DNA of 64,000 bases from Bryoerythrophyllum caledonicum (lineage: Eukaryota; Streptophyta; Bryopsida; Pottiales; Pottiaceae). Shown one piece after another: positions 45,771 through 57,610 of the stretch (its first letter is position 1; each line of letters starts with the position of its first letter). Below the pieces are notes generated by a model. It did no database searches. It was not told where the DNA came from and saw only the letters and a list, made by a program, of their open reading frames with translations. The stretch is from positions 19,970,187-20,034,186 of the forward strand of contig OZ020525.1 in the NCBI GenBank assembly GCA_963971425.1, given 5' to 3'. Both the position numbers and the translations under genes were made by a program.

Positions 45771-46540
45771 TATTGAGATGCGAGGGAGCTGCGTGTGTTC
45801 CCCTGAACCTGTACCGTACACGTGATGCAGATCATTCCTTTCTGCATCATTACAACTGAAGAATGATGCAGGAGAAGAGTGATGATCACAGGTGCACTTT
45901 CACCTAAAACCACCGGATGCACCAATTAAATAGTAATGGATCCATGTTGAATGTGCTGCATAGATCCTCTCGTTCCCAAACCCACCACGACATGAATTCA
46001 CGTCCGCACTAAACGAACCCCACACTTCACGTCATCGTGCACCCATGCACGTCCCGAGGTTCCCTTCCAAAGATGCCGTGTTTCTCTAGGTTACACATCC
46101 TCCAACATTATCAACAGACGCATGACTCTCAACTCGTGCATTTCTTCACCATTTTCCTCGTTGTTCAAACTTCCATGATCACACATCTGGTTTCGTCATT
46201 TCGTCACCGAGGTTTGGACACCGTCATCATGTGAGCTCCATTTTTTTTCTTTCTTTCTTGGAAGCGTTTCGGAGTTCAGTTGGGGAGGGTGTGATTTTTG
46301 AGATATTGTTGTGAAAGTTGAGTGAATTCTCGGCCACGTTTGGGAGGTGAGTGGATTCTCTAGCGGTGGGAATTTGAACCCTGTTAGGTTTTTGGGTGGA
46401 TGTTGATAGATTCAGAAGCAGTAATCGAGGTGTTGTACTTCTTCACGATTCTGTGTCTGGTGGCGTCGCTTCTCTGGCAGAGTTGGGTGCCCCTCTGGAG
46501 GACCACGTGAATTGAGAGAGGTTTTACAAGGGGACCAACC
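45771..46540 (+). other. 5' flank of the MATE gene
   Basis: Presumed promoter and 5' untranslated region; less AT-rich toward the gene. No TATA box convincing enough to call. Confidence 0.4.
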
Positions 46541-49500
46541 ATGCAGAGCATGGTGGGTGTTCAGTTCTCTAGGCCTCCGAGCCCCAGTTCGAGATGCATC
46601 TCCATCGGGTCCTGTCAAAGCTTTCACAGGATTCCCAAGGTCGGCTACCCGAGCCTGCACTTCTTGGTGTACCCGAGCTTCAAGTCGTTCGGAAAACGAG
46701 TCACCAAGTTCGCTCCCATTTCCCCTAATGCCATCCACTCCGAGTTCGCTGTTGAAGATGAGCTTCTCCAGGTGCAAACCTTAGCTTATTCATGTGTGAT
46801 GGTGTGCAATTTATCTGCATTATGAGTGAGTGTGAGCATTTTCATGTGGAATGATGTGCGTGTGCATTTGCAGCCGGGGGATGATAATTCCAGTGCCAAG
46901 AGTCCAGATTCTGCTGCTGCTTCCCAAGGTGAACATCAGAAACCATCAAGATTTAGGGTTCATGTTTCGTTAGTTGCTGTTTCTATTGAGTTTTGTAAGC
47001 ATCATTATGAACTGATTGTAGCATCGATCATAGGGTTTGATTGTCTTTGAGCCACTTTTGGGCTCATGTTTTGCTTTATTGTATTTAGCTCAAGGTTGTT
47101 GAAGGATTTAGGGTTCATGTCAAGCATGATAATCTTTGGCATTTTTCAAAGTTTTACCAAGACTCATTGTGCACAATCTAACATGATAACTGTTACATCA
47201 TTTTATGCGGCTTAATTATCTTTTGGGCCACTTTTGGGCTTTACATATTTTGATTTGGAATTTTATTCTTGTTTCTTGTTTGTTCAATCAGGTAGAAAGG
47301 CAGAGGACGAGGAGGAAAGTGTACTAAAGAGTATCGTCAATCTGGCACTACCTGCTCTTGGTGCTGTGTAAGCTTCAGCTTCCCCTTATTTGATGTTGCT
47401 TCTTGAACAATACTTGTTTTTCGATGGGTTTAGGGTTCAGAAAAGAACTGCTGGAAATCAGAACTGAGGCTGGAGCTCAACTTATGGCGTCTGAACTTTT
47501 TTTCCTTGGTGACAGCTTATCAGACCCAATTATGAGCCTGATTGATACTGGTTGCGTGGGCCAAGTGAGCTCAGTTCATCTTGCTGCACTTGGTCCCAAC
47601 ACATCTATTTTCAACTTCATATTTCAGGTATGAAATGCGAAGATGTCATCAGTTAGCTGCACCTTATCGTTCATTGTTTTCACCAGGTACATGTTTTAGT
47701 ATCCCGGAGCCATCTGTGAAGTGCATGGTTAAATTGATATAAACAAAGTTATTTGTAAAGTGAGGCAAAGATATCATGAATTTTGACCTCTTCTCATTTT
47801 AAATTAGTAACATCAGTCTTAAATAGCTCTGAATTTCCATGGAGGATAAAGGCGGCTAAGATTCATTGTACAACTTGACCTCAAAGGCGACTAAAACTAG
47901 TCTTCCAAGCTCTTCCATACTTAACAAGGATTCTAGTTGAGACTCTTCCATAGATATTACAAGTGAGGAAAGAGTAGTATTAAAACCTAAAGAGGGGTAT
48001 CTTTTCAAAATTTCGGTGACTTTACAATTAACTCCAACTACTCCTACTTTCGGTTTCCCTGCAGCCATGTTTCATGAAGTTTCATGAAGTTTTTCTTTGG
48101 TGTGGCAGCTCTTTACCTTTCTGGGATCTGCAACATGTAACTTGCTGGCTGGCGTGAGTACGCGTGCTTCCTCTGCCGAAGCACAGAAAAATCAACAACA
48201 TCAGGTGCTTCAAAACATCAGAAAACTCCAGAAAAATATCGTAATCCTGCAGCTGACTGTTGACTAACCTTTTATGGTATTGAATTGGAAACTCACAGGC
48301 CTCTCAGCTCCTTAATCACGCTCTTTTCTTAGCTGTTACTTTTGGAGTGGCAGTGTGTGTCTTCATGGAGGCCTTAGCTCCTCAGTTATTAGCACTCATG
48401 GGCACTGGCCCTGAGTATCTCAAACCTGCTCTCGTGTACCTTCGAATCCGGGCACTTTCAGGTGCTGACCTGCTCTTCACATTTTTTTCCTTCCACATTA
48501 TTCCACTTGGGTTCTAGATGGTGCAAAAGTTTCGAACATTTTAAGTCATTTGGTATCATATCTGTGTTCTAAATAGGCTCGAATGCAGATTTGTAAGATA
48601 AGTAGAATAGAACACAGATAGCACAATTGGCAATCTGATAGATGGATTCTTTTTTTTTCTTTTTGCAGCCCCAGCTGTTCTTATTCTAATCGTAGGCCAA
48701 GGTGCCTGTCTGGGGCGTCAAGATGCAACTACTCCTCTGCAAGTCAACACCATGGCAGCAGCCTTTAACCTCATCGGAGACGCCTTGTTTACCCTTTATC
48801 TTGGCTGGTAGGGACACGATTTTCTTTCCTTTCTTGTGTTTTCTGACCTCCTGTCTTGCAATTTATTATTAAATGTTTTTTGGTGTGCAGGGGTGTTGCA
48901 GGAGCTGCATGGGCGACCTTGATTTCTCAGTGTGTGGCGGTCATTCTCTTGACCAGAAAGTTGACAGGGAAATCTATGCAACATTTGGAAGGCGAAAGCA
49001 ATAGTAATCTGTCCAAGGCTCTCCCTCTCAAGTTGGGATGGTATGGATTGCCAACATTAGAAGTTCTTGGGCCATTTCTGGCTCTGGCAGGCCCCTTGAT
49101 TATAAGGTGTGCTCTTGGCATGGTATGTATGCTTTTAAACTACACACACACACACGCACAAAAGGAACCCATGTTACTGTTTTTGCTACACTGATTATCT
49201 TATTTAGTGTAAGATGCACGAAGTATAATATCTCTTTCCACACAAAGTGAATATCTTCACAGTCTATGGCTATTGTACCACTATTCTCAACCTTGGTAAA
49301 AACAGTTTACATTAATTTTGGTCTACTAATGCTTATCAATGCAGACAGTCTACACTGTAACTACCAAAGGAGCTGCTCAATTTGGAACCCTGAGTGTAGC
49401 GGCTCACCAAGTGGCGTTGCAAGTAAGAGCTTTCTAGATTTGTAGAGAGAGAGAGCTGTGAAAATTGACCTGTGCAGTTAAATTCTTTGGTTTGAGGTTG

Positions 49501-51306
49501 CTATCTGAAGGATGCTTACAGTTTTTCTGATGGTAGGTGTTCTGGACATTGAGCTATATCCCTGAGTCTTTGTCGATTGCGGCACAATCTTTGGTTGCAC
49601 GAGATGCGAAATCCAAACCAGAGGTACATGAGAAAGCTACTTTAATATAGTAATGTCCTTTTCAGCCTATTGTCATCAAAGTTATCCCATGCTTGAGAGC
49701 AATTTTTTTTATTTTCATTGGTATAACAATTTTAGATAGTTGAGAGATTATTGCAAACAAACTTTTATTGAGTATTTTTTACGTATGATTGAGTTATTTG
49801 TAAAGTCACACGCAGTTTGAATAAGATACCCCTCTCTTGATTTACAATACTAATCTTTCCTAGTTCTTAGATATGGAAGGGTTTGGTGGTCTCCAAACTC
49901 AAGTTAGAAGTGGTTTTCCTCACCTTTGAAAATGAAGGAGGCGAGGTCATGTTGTACCATGAATCTTAGTCGCCATTTCCTACTTTGAGTTGATTATACA
50001 CTAAGAGCTATTGAGAGCTGGTTTTACTAATTGAAAGTTAGGAAAGAGGTCAAAATTATGGTATCTTTGCCTCACTTGACAAATAACTCCCTTATATTTT
50101 TTTCCTCCGCTTGCCATTTCCAGAGAGCACAGAAGCTGGCGAGGATGCTGTTGGGGTTCGGAGCGATGCTGGGCGTGGCGTTGATGGGAGTGGTGGCGTC
50201 CGTGCACTACCTGGGCGCGTCCTGGCTCACGGCGGATCCCAGTGTGCAGCATCTGGTGCAATCCGTGACCTTGCAGAACATGCTCTGCAGCTTGTTCTGC
50301 TCCGTTGCACTCGTCGTCGAAGGCACCGCCATCGCAGCTGGTAACACATTCACTCACTTAAATACCATTTCAATATCAGAGTTGATTGTAAAGTTGGTAT
50401 GATACCCCCTCTTTTTCATTGAAATTTGTTCTAGAGGGTTCTCACTTACTCTGCAATCAGCTCAAAAGAGAGAAAGGTGGCTAATATTCATCAGGGTTGA
50501 TCTTTTTTTTTCACTCTCAAAGACAGCTAAAACTTGAGCTTAGAGATCACCAAGCTCTTCCATTGACTTAATTGAAGGAGATGATCACCAAGCTCTTCTA
50601 TTGATCTAATCACTTTCTAGAGTAAGGAAAGACTTGTTGATTCAGACTGCTTTGACTTGAGTCTAGAGACCACCAAGGTTTTCCATTTGGTGAAATTGAA
50701 GGATAAGACCCCACCCAACTCTTCTATTGATCTAACAACTATTCAGAGTTAGGAATAACTTGTCAAAGGAGCGGGTATTTTATTTAGACTCTGGGTGACT
50801 CTACAAATAACTCTGTTACTACAAAATTTTGTATCATGTTGAAAATCAGTATTATTGATTGAATAAATCAGGTTCTTACAGCAGACTCATAATGTGTGCA
50901 GGTGATTTCGCTTATTTGCCGAAAATGCAGTTTCTGAACCTGGGCGGTGTGCTCTTGGCCCTTTGGGTAACTCTGAGGAACAACTGGGGATTGGGAGGCA
51001 TCTGGTGGTGCCTTGTATTTTACTTCGGCTTCCGCGTCGTCTTCCATTCGTGCTACATTGCTGCAAATTGGAAAAATCATGTGAGACTTGCGCCCACTCC
51101 CATTCATGGCTTATTATTTGACTTAAATTGCTTCAGTCACTTTACAATCTAGGATTGGCCAACATGGTGTTCAATTCCGTGTAGGTTTACACAAAAGTAT
51201 GCCTTCAAACATACTACTAATCGGAGCTTTACTTGTGTAGGTTCTTGGAGGCGGTTTACCATCCGCAATTCCTGTGGAGGAAACTCAAGCATTTCTTGCA
51301 ACATGA
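46541..51306 (+). CDS. MATE-family transporter, plastid type (EDS5 / DTX46-47-like), 13 exons
   Basis: Exons 46541-46771, 46874-46928, 47292-47367, 47516-47627, 48109-48204, 48299-48461, 48669-48807, 48891-49122, 49345-49422, 49537-49623, 50124-50340, 50902-51080, 51241-51306. All junctions are GT-AG and phases join without conflict, giving 1731 nt and 576 residues. ATG at 46541 is the only start with a suitable N terminus: residues 1-77 are Ser/Arg/Pro-rich, low in acidic residues and transit-peptide-like. The MATE fold spans about residue 90 to 560 (NLALPALGAVLSDPIMSLID, LAALGPNTSIFNF, LGWGVAGAAWATLISQ, SVAAHQVALQVFWTLSYIP, FLNLGGVLLALW). MATE proteins exchange organic substrates for H+ or Na+; this subfamily sits in the chloroplast envelope and EDS5 exports salicylate precursor. 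The substrate here is not predictable. Introns hold three related MITEs. Confidence 0.93.
47744..48046. mobile_element. MITE in MATE intron 4 (about 300 bp)
   Basis: Ends agttatttgtaaagtgagg and gtgactttacaattaactcc. Its reverse complement aligns along its length with the copy at 49789. Confidence 0.7.
49789..50093. mobile_element. MITE in MATE intron 10 (about 300 bp)
   Basis: Starts gagttatttgtaaagtcac, ends tcacttgacaaataactcc; inverted relative to the intron 4 copy (shared gatacccctct, atgaatcttag, gaggtcaaaatt). Confidence 0.7.
50378..50818. mobile_element. third MITE of the same family in MATE intron 11
   Basis: Starts gagttgattgtaaagttgg, has gatacccc near the start and ends gtgactctacaaataactc. 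It is longer than the others and internally rearranged (a caccaagctcttc..ttgatctaa segment repeated). Confidence 0.6.
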
Positions 51307-52041
51307 GCAGTTGTGAGAAAGTTAATCACATTCTTCAGATGGGTCCATATTAGTGATCAGATTAATTTGACCCCTGCGTTTGATTAAACGCCCCTGAAAT
51401 ACACAACCGGTTGTAATGTATCATGTCACTATTACCCCATAAGTGCTGATATTTGTAAGCATCTTTGCCACAAGTAAAAGAGTACTACGTTTCAACACGT
51501 AATATGTCGCGTGGACCAATGCGGACCAGAAACAGCAGCATCTACGAATTCTGTCGAAAGGAAAGTAGCTACTGAGTACAATAAAAAAATAATTCTAGAA
51601 AAGGAAAACAATTTTTTTTAAATAGAGGTAAAAAAAACTCGAAAGAAGAGCAGATTATTTGTGATAATATGAGCCATTCCAGACAATTTTGTAACTTGTG
51701 CCAACAACCAACAGACGATTATTTCAAAAGGAAGAAAAGGAGGAGGAGGGCATGACACGTGAGACGGTTCAGCCTGTGAAGATTGTGGAACTCTTGCGAG
51801 TCATACGTCGTTTCCCTCTGACGGCAACGGTGGTGAAATATCGTCTGTCCCACTCGACATTACGGCCACATCATGCCCGCGAAAGCGCCAGTGCAAACAA
51901 GAGCATAAATTTTGTGCCCACTTGGCACAACAGTCATGGCTGGCACTTGGCATGCATGCGCTTCCACGTTCCGGACCGCTGGCTTCCTTCTTCCCCCTCC
52001 TCCACCTTCTACTTGGGCTCCCTCCCCCCACATCACACCAC
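51307..52041. other. spacer between MATE and peroxiredoxin genes
   Basis: MATE 3' flank, then the peroxiredoxin upstream region. No other gene seen. Confidence 0.5.
51756..51761. promoter_or_regulatory. G-box / ABRE core upstream of 1-Cys peroxiredoxin
   Basis: Palindromic CACGTG in gacacgtgag, about 530 bp before the ATG. bZIP factors of the ABA/desiccation response bind this core, and plant 1-Cys peroxiredoxins are commonly ABA- and desiccation-inducible. The link here is inference. Confidence 0.4.
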
Positions 52042-52042
52042 A

Positions 52043-52180
52043 TTTCTTGCTCTCCAACCAATCAAGTCTGGTGTTTCAGGTCTGTTCTTGCTCTCCAACC
52101 GACCAAGTTTGTAGTTTCACGTCTGTTCTTGCTTTCAAACCGATCAAGTTTGTAGCTTTACGTCTGTTCTTGCTCTGTGG
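52043..52180 (+). repeat. 41-42-bp tandem repeat just upstream of the peroxiredoxin start
   Basis: Units starting ttcttgctctccaaccaatc at 52043, 52085, 52126 and 52167 (last partial), each with caagttt..gt..tttcacgtctg. It ends about 110 bp before the ATG, probably in the 5' untranslated region or core promoter. Confidence 0.85.
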
Positions 52181-52289
52181 TTGCTTCGACTACTTGAGGG
52201 GTTTGGTGGGGTTTATCGGTGGGCTATGTGTGAGCTGCAGGTGTTTGAATTGCTTTCTGGAGGGTTGTTGGACGTCTTAGTTTGTGAAG

Positions 52290-53359
52290 ATGGGAGGCGG
52301 ATGGGCTTTGGGCGAGGTGGTGCCGGACATCGAGGCCGACTCCACCATGGGACACATCAAGGTCCGCGACTATTGCAAGAACGGCTGGACCATCATCTTC
52401 TCCCACCCTGGTAAGAAACTGTGTTGATGTAGATGCGAGATTATTTCATTGCTCTCGCGGTTGTATGGGGTGAGAGTTTGAGGTTTCGAAATGCACTGCA
52501 TACTCTTACTTTCGAGGACTTCCAACAACTTCACATGACTTTGGAGAGGTTACGTTTCTTGTTGGCAGTTGACAAGTGTGTTTTTGGTTGGGATTTTCAG
52601 GTGACTACACGCCGGTGTGCACGACGGAGCTGGGCAAGATCGCGGCCTACAACCCGGAGTTCGAGAAGCGCGGCGTGAAGCTGCTGGGCCTCTCCACCGA
52701 TTCGGTTGAGGATCACCAGGGCTGGATCAAGGACATCGAATCCTACACGGTATGTGAATCCTACACCGTCTCTTTCTTTGTACATAAGAAAAGCAAACAG
52801 AAGTTCTGTAGCAGCGCATGATGGTGGATGCTCAAGTCTTCGCTCCCAACACTGAATATTGCTTTTGTGCATCCAGCCTGATGCGCCGGTGCTGTACCCG
52901 ATTCTTGCCGACCCGGACCGCAAGATCACGGTGGCGCTCAACATGATGGACCCGGACGAGAAGGACGCGAACGGCAAGCCGCTGGCCTCTCGAGCTCTGC
53001 ACATCGTCGGTCCCGACAACAGGGTAGTAGAACTCCTCTCCCTCGGTTTCTGATTCTAGATCGATCCATGTCCTGGTTCTTGTCCTGACTTGCTTCTGGT
53101 TTGCACGCAGTTGAAGCTGAGCTTCCTGTACCCGGGCACGACGGGACGCAACTTCGACGAGGTGCTGCGCGTGCTCGACTCGCTGCAGCTGGCGTCGAGG
53201 CACAAAATCGCCACCCCAGCGAACTGGCAGAAGGGCGAGCCCGTGGTGATCTCGCCGTCCGTGTCGGACGAGAAGGCGAAGCAGCTGTTCCCGCAGGGCT
53301 GGGAGACCGTGAACCTGCCGTCGGGCCAGCCCTACCTCCGCATGACCTTCGTGGACTAG
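52290..53359 (+). CDS. PER1: 1-Cys peroxiredoxin (Prx6/PER1 type), four exons
   Basis: Exons 52290-52410, 52601-52749, 52877-53023 and 53111-53359 (TAG), GT-AG junctions, 666 nt, 221 residues. The ATG at 52290 gives [20 protein letters not shown], the normal family start. The peroxidatic site is [15 protein letters not shown] with Cys47, at the usual position. Downstream landmarks are [35 protein letters not shown] and the Prx6-type C-terminal dimerisation domain. No second resolving Cys of the 2-Cys class is seen; Cys29 is an extra residue. The enzyme reduces hydrogen and lipid peroxides with an external reductant; plant members act in nucleus and cytosol of desiccation-tolerant tissues. Exons are GC-rich. 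The upstream region holds a G-box and a tandem repeat. Confidence 0.95.
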
Positions 53360-54639
53360 ACTCGCGGTGGATCGATTTCCTGTGCATAGAGTAGAGAAGC
53401 TTCAACAGTCCTGTCTGTTGTGCGCCGCAAGCGTACACGATGTTGTGAGCATTCGGGTTTGTAGAAACGGTTTGATACGAGGCCCTTGTGTGTTGTGCTG
53501 ACACCCTTGGAATACACTAGAATTTTGTCGGATTGTATACTGTTTCTTTTTACTTGCAGGGAGTCTGATTTGCTGTTGATGTTGCGTTTCACCATTTGCC
53601 CTGTGCAAAATCGTGTTAAGTTGAACACTGCAAATCTTGTGCAAAAAAATTCTGTACACGGTACAACAAATATTTACCTGTTCGGTGAAATAGGGTATAT
53701 GATCATAGGTAAGTATGCAACAGACTATTTAACCATAGAATGCTTCCTAAAATATATGGCCATCGGGAAGACAATGGATCGAGGATGCACGAGCAGGGAA
53801 ATTTTGGCCCGTGCTTCCGAACCCTTAAACGCCGGAGCAACCACTTTTTTTTTTTTTTTGGGCTGCTGTGATGACATTTTGAGGATGATTATTGTTGTTT
53901 GTCGTTTTTTATTGAATTGTGGAGAGTCCATTGAATGTGTAAATATGAGATGTTGATGAAACTTGCCTCATTGAGGTAACCATGTTGTATCTAAAGAAGA
54001 AAAGTTTTGTGACATGGATCTCGATGTAGTGAATTTTGGAAACTTCTCGCTCTAGCTCTGAAAAATGAAATAAAAAAATTTCCACTTACATGTGATGAAA
54101 AATTAGAGCACACAATAGAATGGAAATTGGAGTTGATTCCATAGTCATAGGCTCCGCTCTTTTAAGGGCTTGTCATAGGTCACATAGTGGAACAAGGACA
54201 ATGGAACATGTAATAGGTTCACACATGTGTGCGGATGGAGCTGCATTGGTGCCCCAAGAAACCCTACTAAACAAAAAAATACATTCGGTCTAAGTAAAAG
54301 TTGGTCTAGGGTGGAAATGTGTTGGGAACTCTACAGGAACATGGGGAACGCACTTGGGAACACATTGAGGAAATGTGGGAACACATGGGGAAAACATGGG
54401 CAACATGAATGCAATGGAATGAGATGAGTACACACTGGGAATTCATTGGGAACTCAATGTGAACAATGGGTCATGGAAGAATTTCTTGTATGATTAAAAA
54501 GGTAAATAAAAAGAAGGTAACCAAATGGTATGGTTAGGAACCAAATTAGATATTACCATGAAACTAGTTTGGCCACGAGAAGCCCAATTTAAACTTATAG
54601 GTACCATGTCTAGGAGATGAAGGTCCTTGGCCATCATGT
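53360..54639. other. peroxiredoxin 3' flank, then unrecognised spacer
   Basis: The 3' untranslated region and downstream AT-rich sequence. A T run at 53847-53864. A ggaacaca(t)tgg-like simple stretch at 54330-54460. No gene seen. Confidence 0.4.
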
Positions 54640-55376
54640 GCATTTACCTAACGTGTTGATTTACCTAATGCTTTTTGTTGACATAACTTTGTAGAAATCT
54701 GACTTATGGTTCAAAAGTTACAAACATTTTTCAATAACATATACACATAGTGCTGAGCAGTTTAGTGTGACATTCAACAAATAGTGTAGCAATACTTTAA
54801 TCGATTCTAACTTAATTCATCACTAGAAATTCAAGTCTTTGTCCATTCATAAAAAACAAAAATTCATCTTGAAAAGGAAATGGAAATCTTTACATCCACC
54901 GTAAGGGTTTTTTAATTTCAAAAATATGAGAAGGGTATGGTAAATGCAGAACTTATCGTGTATAATTTGTTAACTCTCAGTACATAGTTGCATTGCAAGA
55001 TTTTAAAGGACATCTTCTACCCCTCTCCTAATTCTAAAATCTGGTGCACATGTGCCTAACATGATCCTTTTAAGTTAAAATTAGAAAATCACTATCTACA
55101 ATGCAAAAATTTGCCATAGAAGATGGTCTAAGTTTGTTGAAGGTGTTTAGTATGACCTCAAGAAGATATTTGTCTCACTTTAAAGGCTGATATCTTTTAA
55201 TCCGTACAATCAAATTGAACAAAAAAATTACCACACACACTTAAACAATCCTAGTACAAGATCCTATAGTTAGATATGTAAAAAATGTGTTTATTTTCAT
55301 TTTGTGTTTACTGCATTAAGAATGACAGTTTTCAGTGAGTTTGGGTGTTAAAATGTCACGGCTCTTGAGGGGTCAA
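54640..55376. mobile_element. TTAA-family element, inverted relative to 12898, left end eroded
   Basis: Reverse complement matches the element at 12898-13705 (ttcaaaagttacaa, agcagtttagtgtgacat, taacatgatccttttaagtt). The right end is gctcttgagggg then tcaa (mutated TTAA) at 55373-55376. The left edge is approximate. Confidence 0.6.
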
Positions 55377-55484
55377 GATGGGTCATAGTTTAGTATTTAG
55401 TTTTTATTTTTAATAATAAAAATAAAAATAAAATTTACTTTTTCCAGATTAAAACTAAATTTAAAATTTAAAATTAAAACTTTT

Positions 55485-55753
55485 ATTAATTGACGATAGC
55501 AATTTGAAGGATCCAACGGAGGAACCAAATCTGGCTCTAGATGGGCGTTTGGGCCACCTCAAACCATGTCCCGATTGCTCCCTTCGGGCCGGAAGGTTTG
55601 GCGCAAAAACCATGCCACCTAAGGTGACATGTAGGATGAAATGTAGTATCGGCCAGCCCCAAGTATAAAGCTCTTGGGTTGGATTTTGAGAGATTGAAAG
55701 ACCCTACTGGTTGAAACTTGAAGAGTTCTGGCCGGCCCTCAATCCGGCCCTTA
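55485..55753. mobile_element. deleted copy of the Harbinger-like element at 38432
   Basis: tttgaaggatccaacggagg, tctagatggg.gtttgggcc and ttgagagattgaaaga occur in the same order as in 39240-39850. The right end is ccggccc then TTA. The left end was not found. Confidence 0.75.
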
Positions 55754-55777
55754 GTTTGCAAAGGTTTCTTTAACCCT

Positions 55778-56927
55778 TCAACCCCTAAAGTTCCTTGGCA
55801 ATTTCGTTCAAAACTGGTCCAAAACTGCCACTGTCAAAAAGAGGCACAAAAATCACATTTTTAGCAAGATTTTGGACTTTTAACCATAAGATCTTAAAGT
55901 AGACTCTTATCTATGTATGCCCTAATTTTTTTCTTGCAATCCACCGCACGGATATGAAGATTATAGCGTTTGAAGTGCATGAAATAGTTTTTTTTGGCCC
56001 TTGCATGGCAAGGTGAGCCCACTTTGACTGCGCATATCTTGTAACTTTTTCACTAAAAAGTATTCAAAACCATTACCAATATGATTCATATAATGTTAGC
56101 TAGTTGTGTGCAAAATTTTAGGACAAAATGACAAGTGAAGCATGTTGAATTAAATAGTTTGGTGCATGGGGGTACAAAAACGTGACAATGACTTCAAAAA
56201 TGGAGTGGAAATGTTTGTTGCGTACAACTTTGCATATTTGAGAATCCCGACGGTTCAAACTTGTTATTCCATTCTTTACTAATTTAGAAAAAATAATTGG
56301 GTAAAATTAGTAAACTATCTAGTTTTAAACAATTTATTGTATTATCCAAGCAATTTTTGGTAGGGCAGTCTTTGAAAATGGGTCTTGTTTATCAAATGTT
56401 GGGCCACATCATCTCACCCACTTCCCCTAAAAGTCAGGGCTGCTAAACTTTAGTTCACATGAGGGGGGAAAAAAAACAAATCCAACCTGGCGGATCCTTC
56501 CTGGTCGCTTCGTAGGTCCGATGGACAGCTGACGAGCCCTATCTAGTTCCATTTCTAGTTTGTTTTTCTTTTTAAAAAATTCTTGATTTTCATGAAAGGT
56601 ATCTTTTGAGGTTCTTCTCCCATCCATGATTTGGGTTGCCCTACCTTTCTTCCACCCTTTGTACCCCTATTTATTGCCCATCTTCGACACTTGTATGTCA
56701 TTGCTTCACAGGGCTCCCGAGGTTGCCCAATGTCCCCATATTTGACTTTGAAGGCCAATAACTTTCAAACTGTGAGTCCAATTTTTTTAAAAATACCCCC
56801 ATGAAGCTCTTATCAGGGACGATTAAGAATCAAAATTTCAAATTTTTTAATTTGATTTTTGATTTTTAGAAACCTGCCCAAAATCAAAATCGTCCCCCCA
56901 AGGGACACTTGGTCCTTTAGAGGTTAT
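55778..56927. mobile_element. TTAA-family element (about 1.14 kb)
   Basis: Flanked by tcaa and ttat (decayed TTAA). Ends CCCCTAAAGTTCCTTGG at 55782 and CACTTGGTCCTTTAGAGG to 56923. Non-coding. Confidence 0.65.
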
Positions 56928-57610
56928 GAACAAAGTGGTTCAAAAGGCCTTGGGAGGATCTACGAGTATAATAGATTAGGCACAACAACATCTACAAATA
57001 GGATACATTTAATTGTTTCCACTTCACAGTAATCATTGTAGCTTGCCAATGCCTCAATCGATTGCAGATCAGATGGATTGGATAGAGGAAAACAAAGCGC
57101 ATGGCCACTCCAACAAGTGCAACTCAATCCAATGAACCAATCAGCTGTGGTTCTCCAAAAACATGTTTCAGCGACCAGAAAGTGGTCGCCTCATTGTTAA
57201 AGGGAACTTAATGTCCCAATGTGCCATTGTGGTCATGTATTCCACATGTATGGTGTCGTATTTATACATGATAAGATTTAGTGACTAGAATGATCTCCAA
57301 ATGCAAGATGTTAGTTGAAGAAACTTCAATCTAAAGGTGTGTGTCTTGCTAGTTTTTGATACATTTTTTGTGTTCCAAAAAGTAAAATACTTAGCACATA
57401 TACAGTTCCCATGGGTCGTTTAATTCTAAAATGACAAGGCTTTGCATGGGGCCTTGGAGAATCTAGGACCATAATAGATTAGTCACAAAAAAAATGAGCA
57501 ACATCTACACGAAGGGTACATTTCAACCACCTTTTTACCAAATTGTCATTAAAGGGTTATGGGTTGAAGTCTAAAAACTTAATCGGTCAAGAAGTGTATA
57601 TAGAAGTTTC
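56928..57610. other. unrecognised spacer between two TTAA-family elements
   Basis: AT-rich, no gene or repeat recognised. Confidence 0.4.

Noticed and set aside
53486-53956. 156-codon frame after the peroxiredoxin gene
   Set aside because: No recognisable motif, contains a poly-Phe run from a T tract; lies in the 3' flank.
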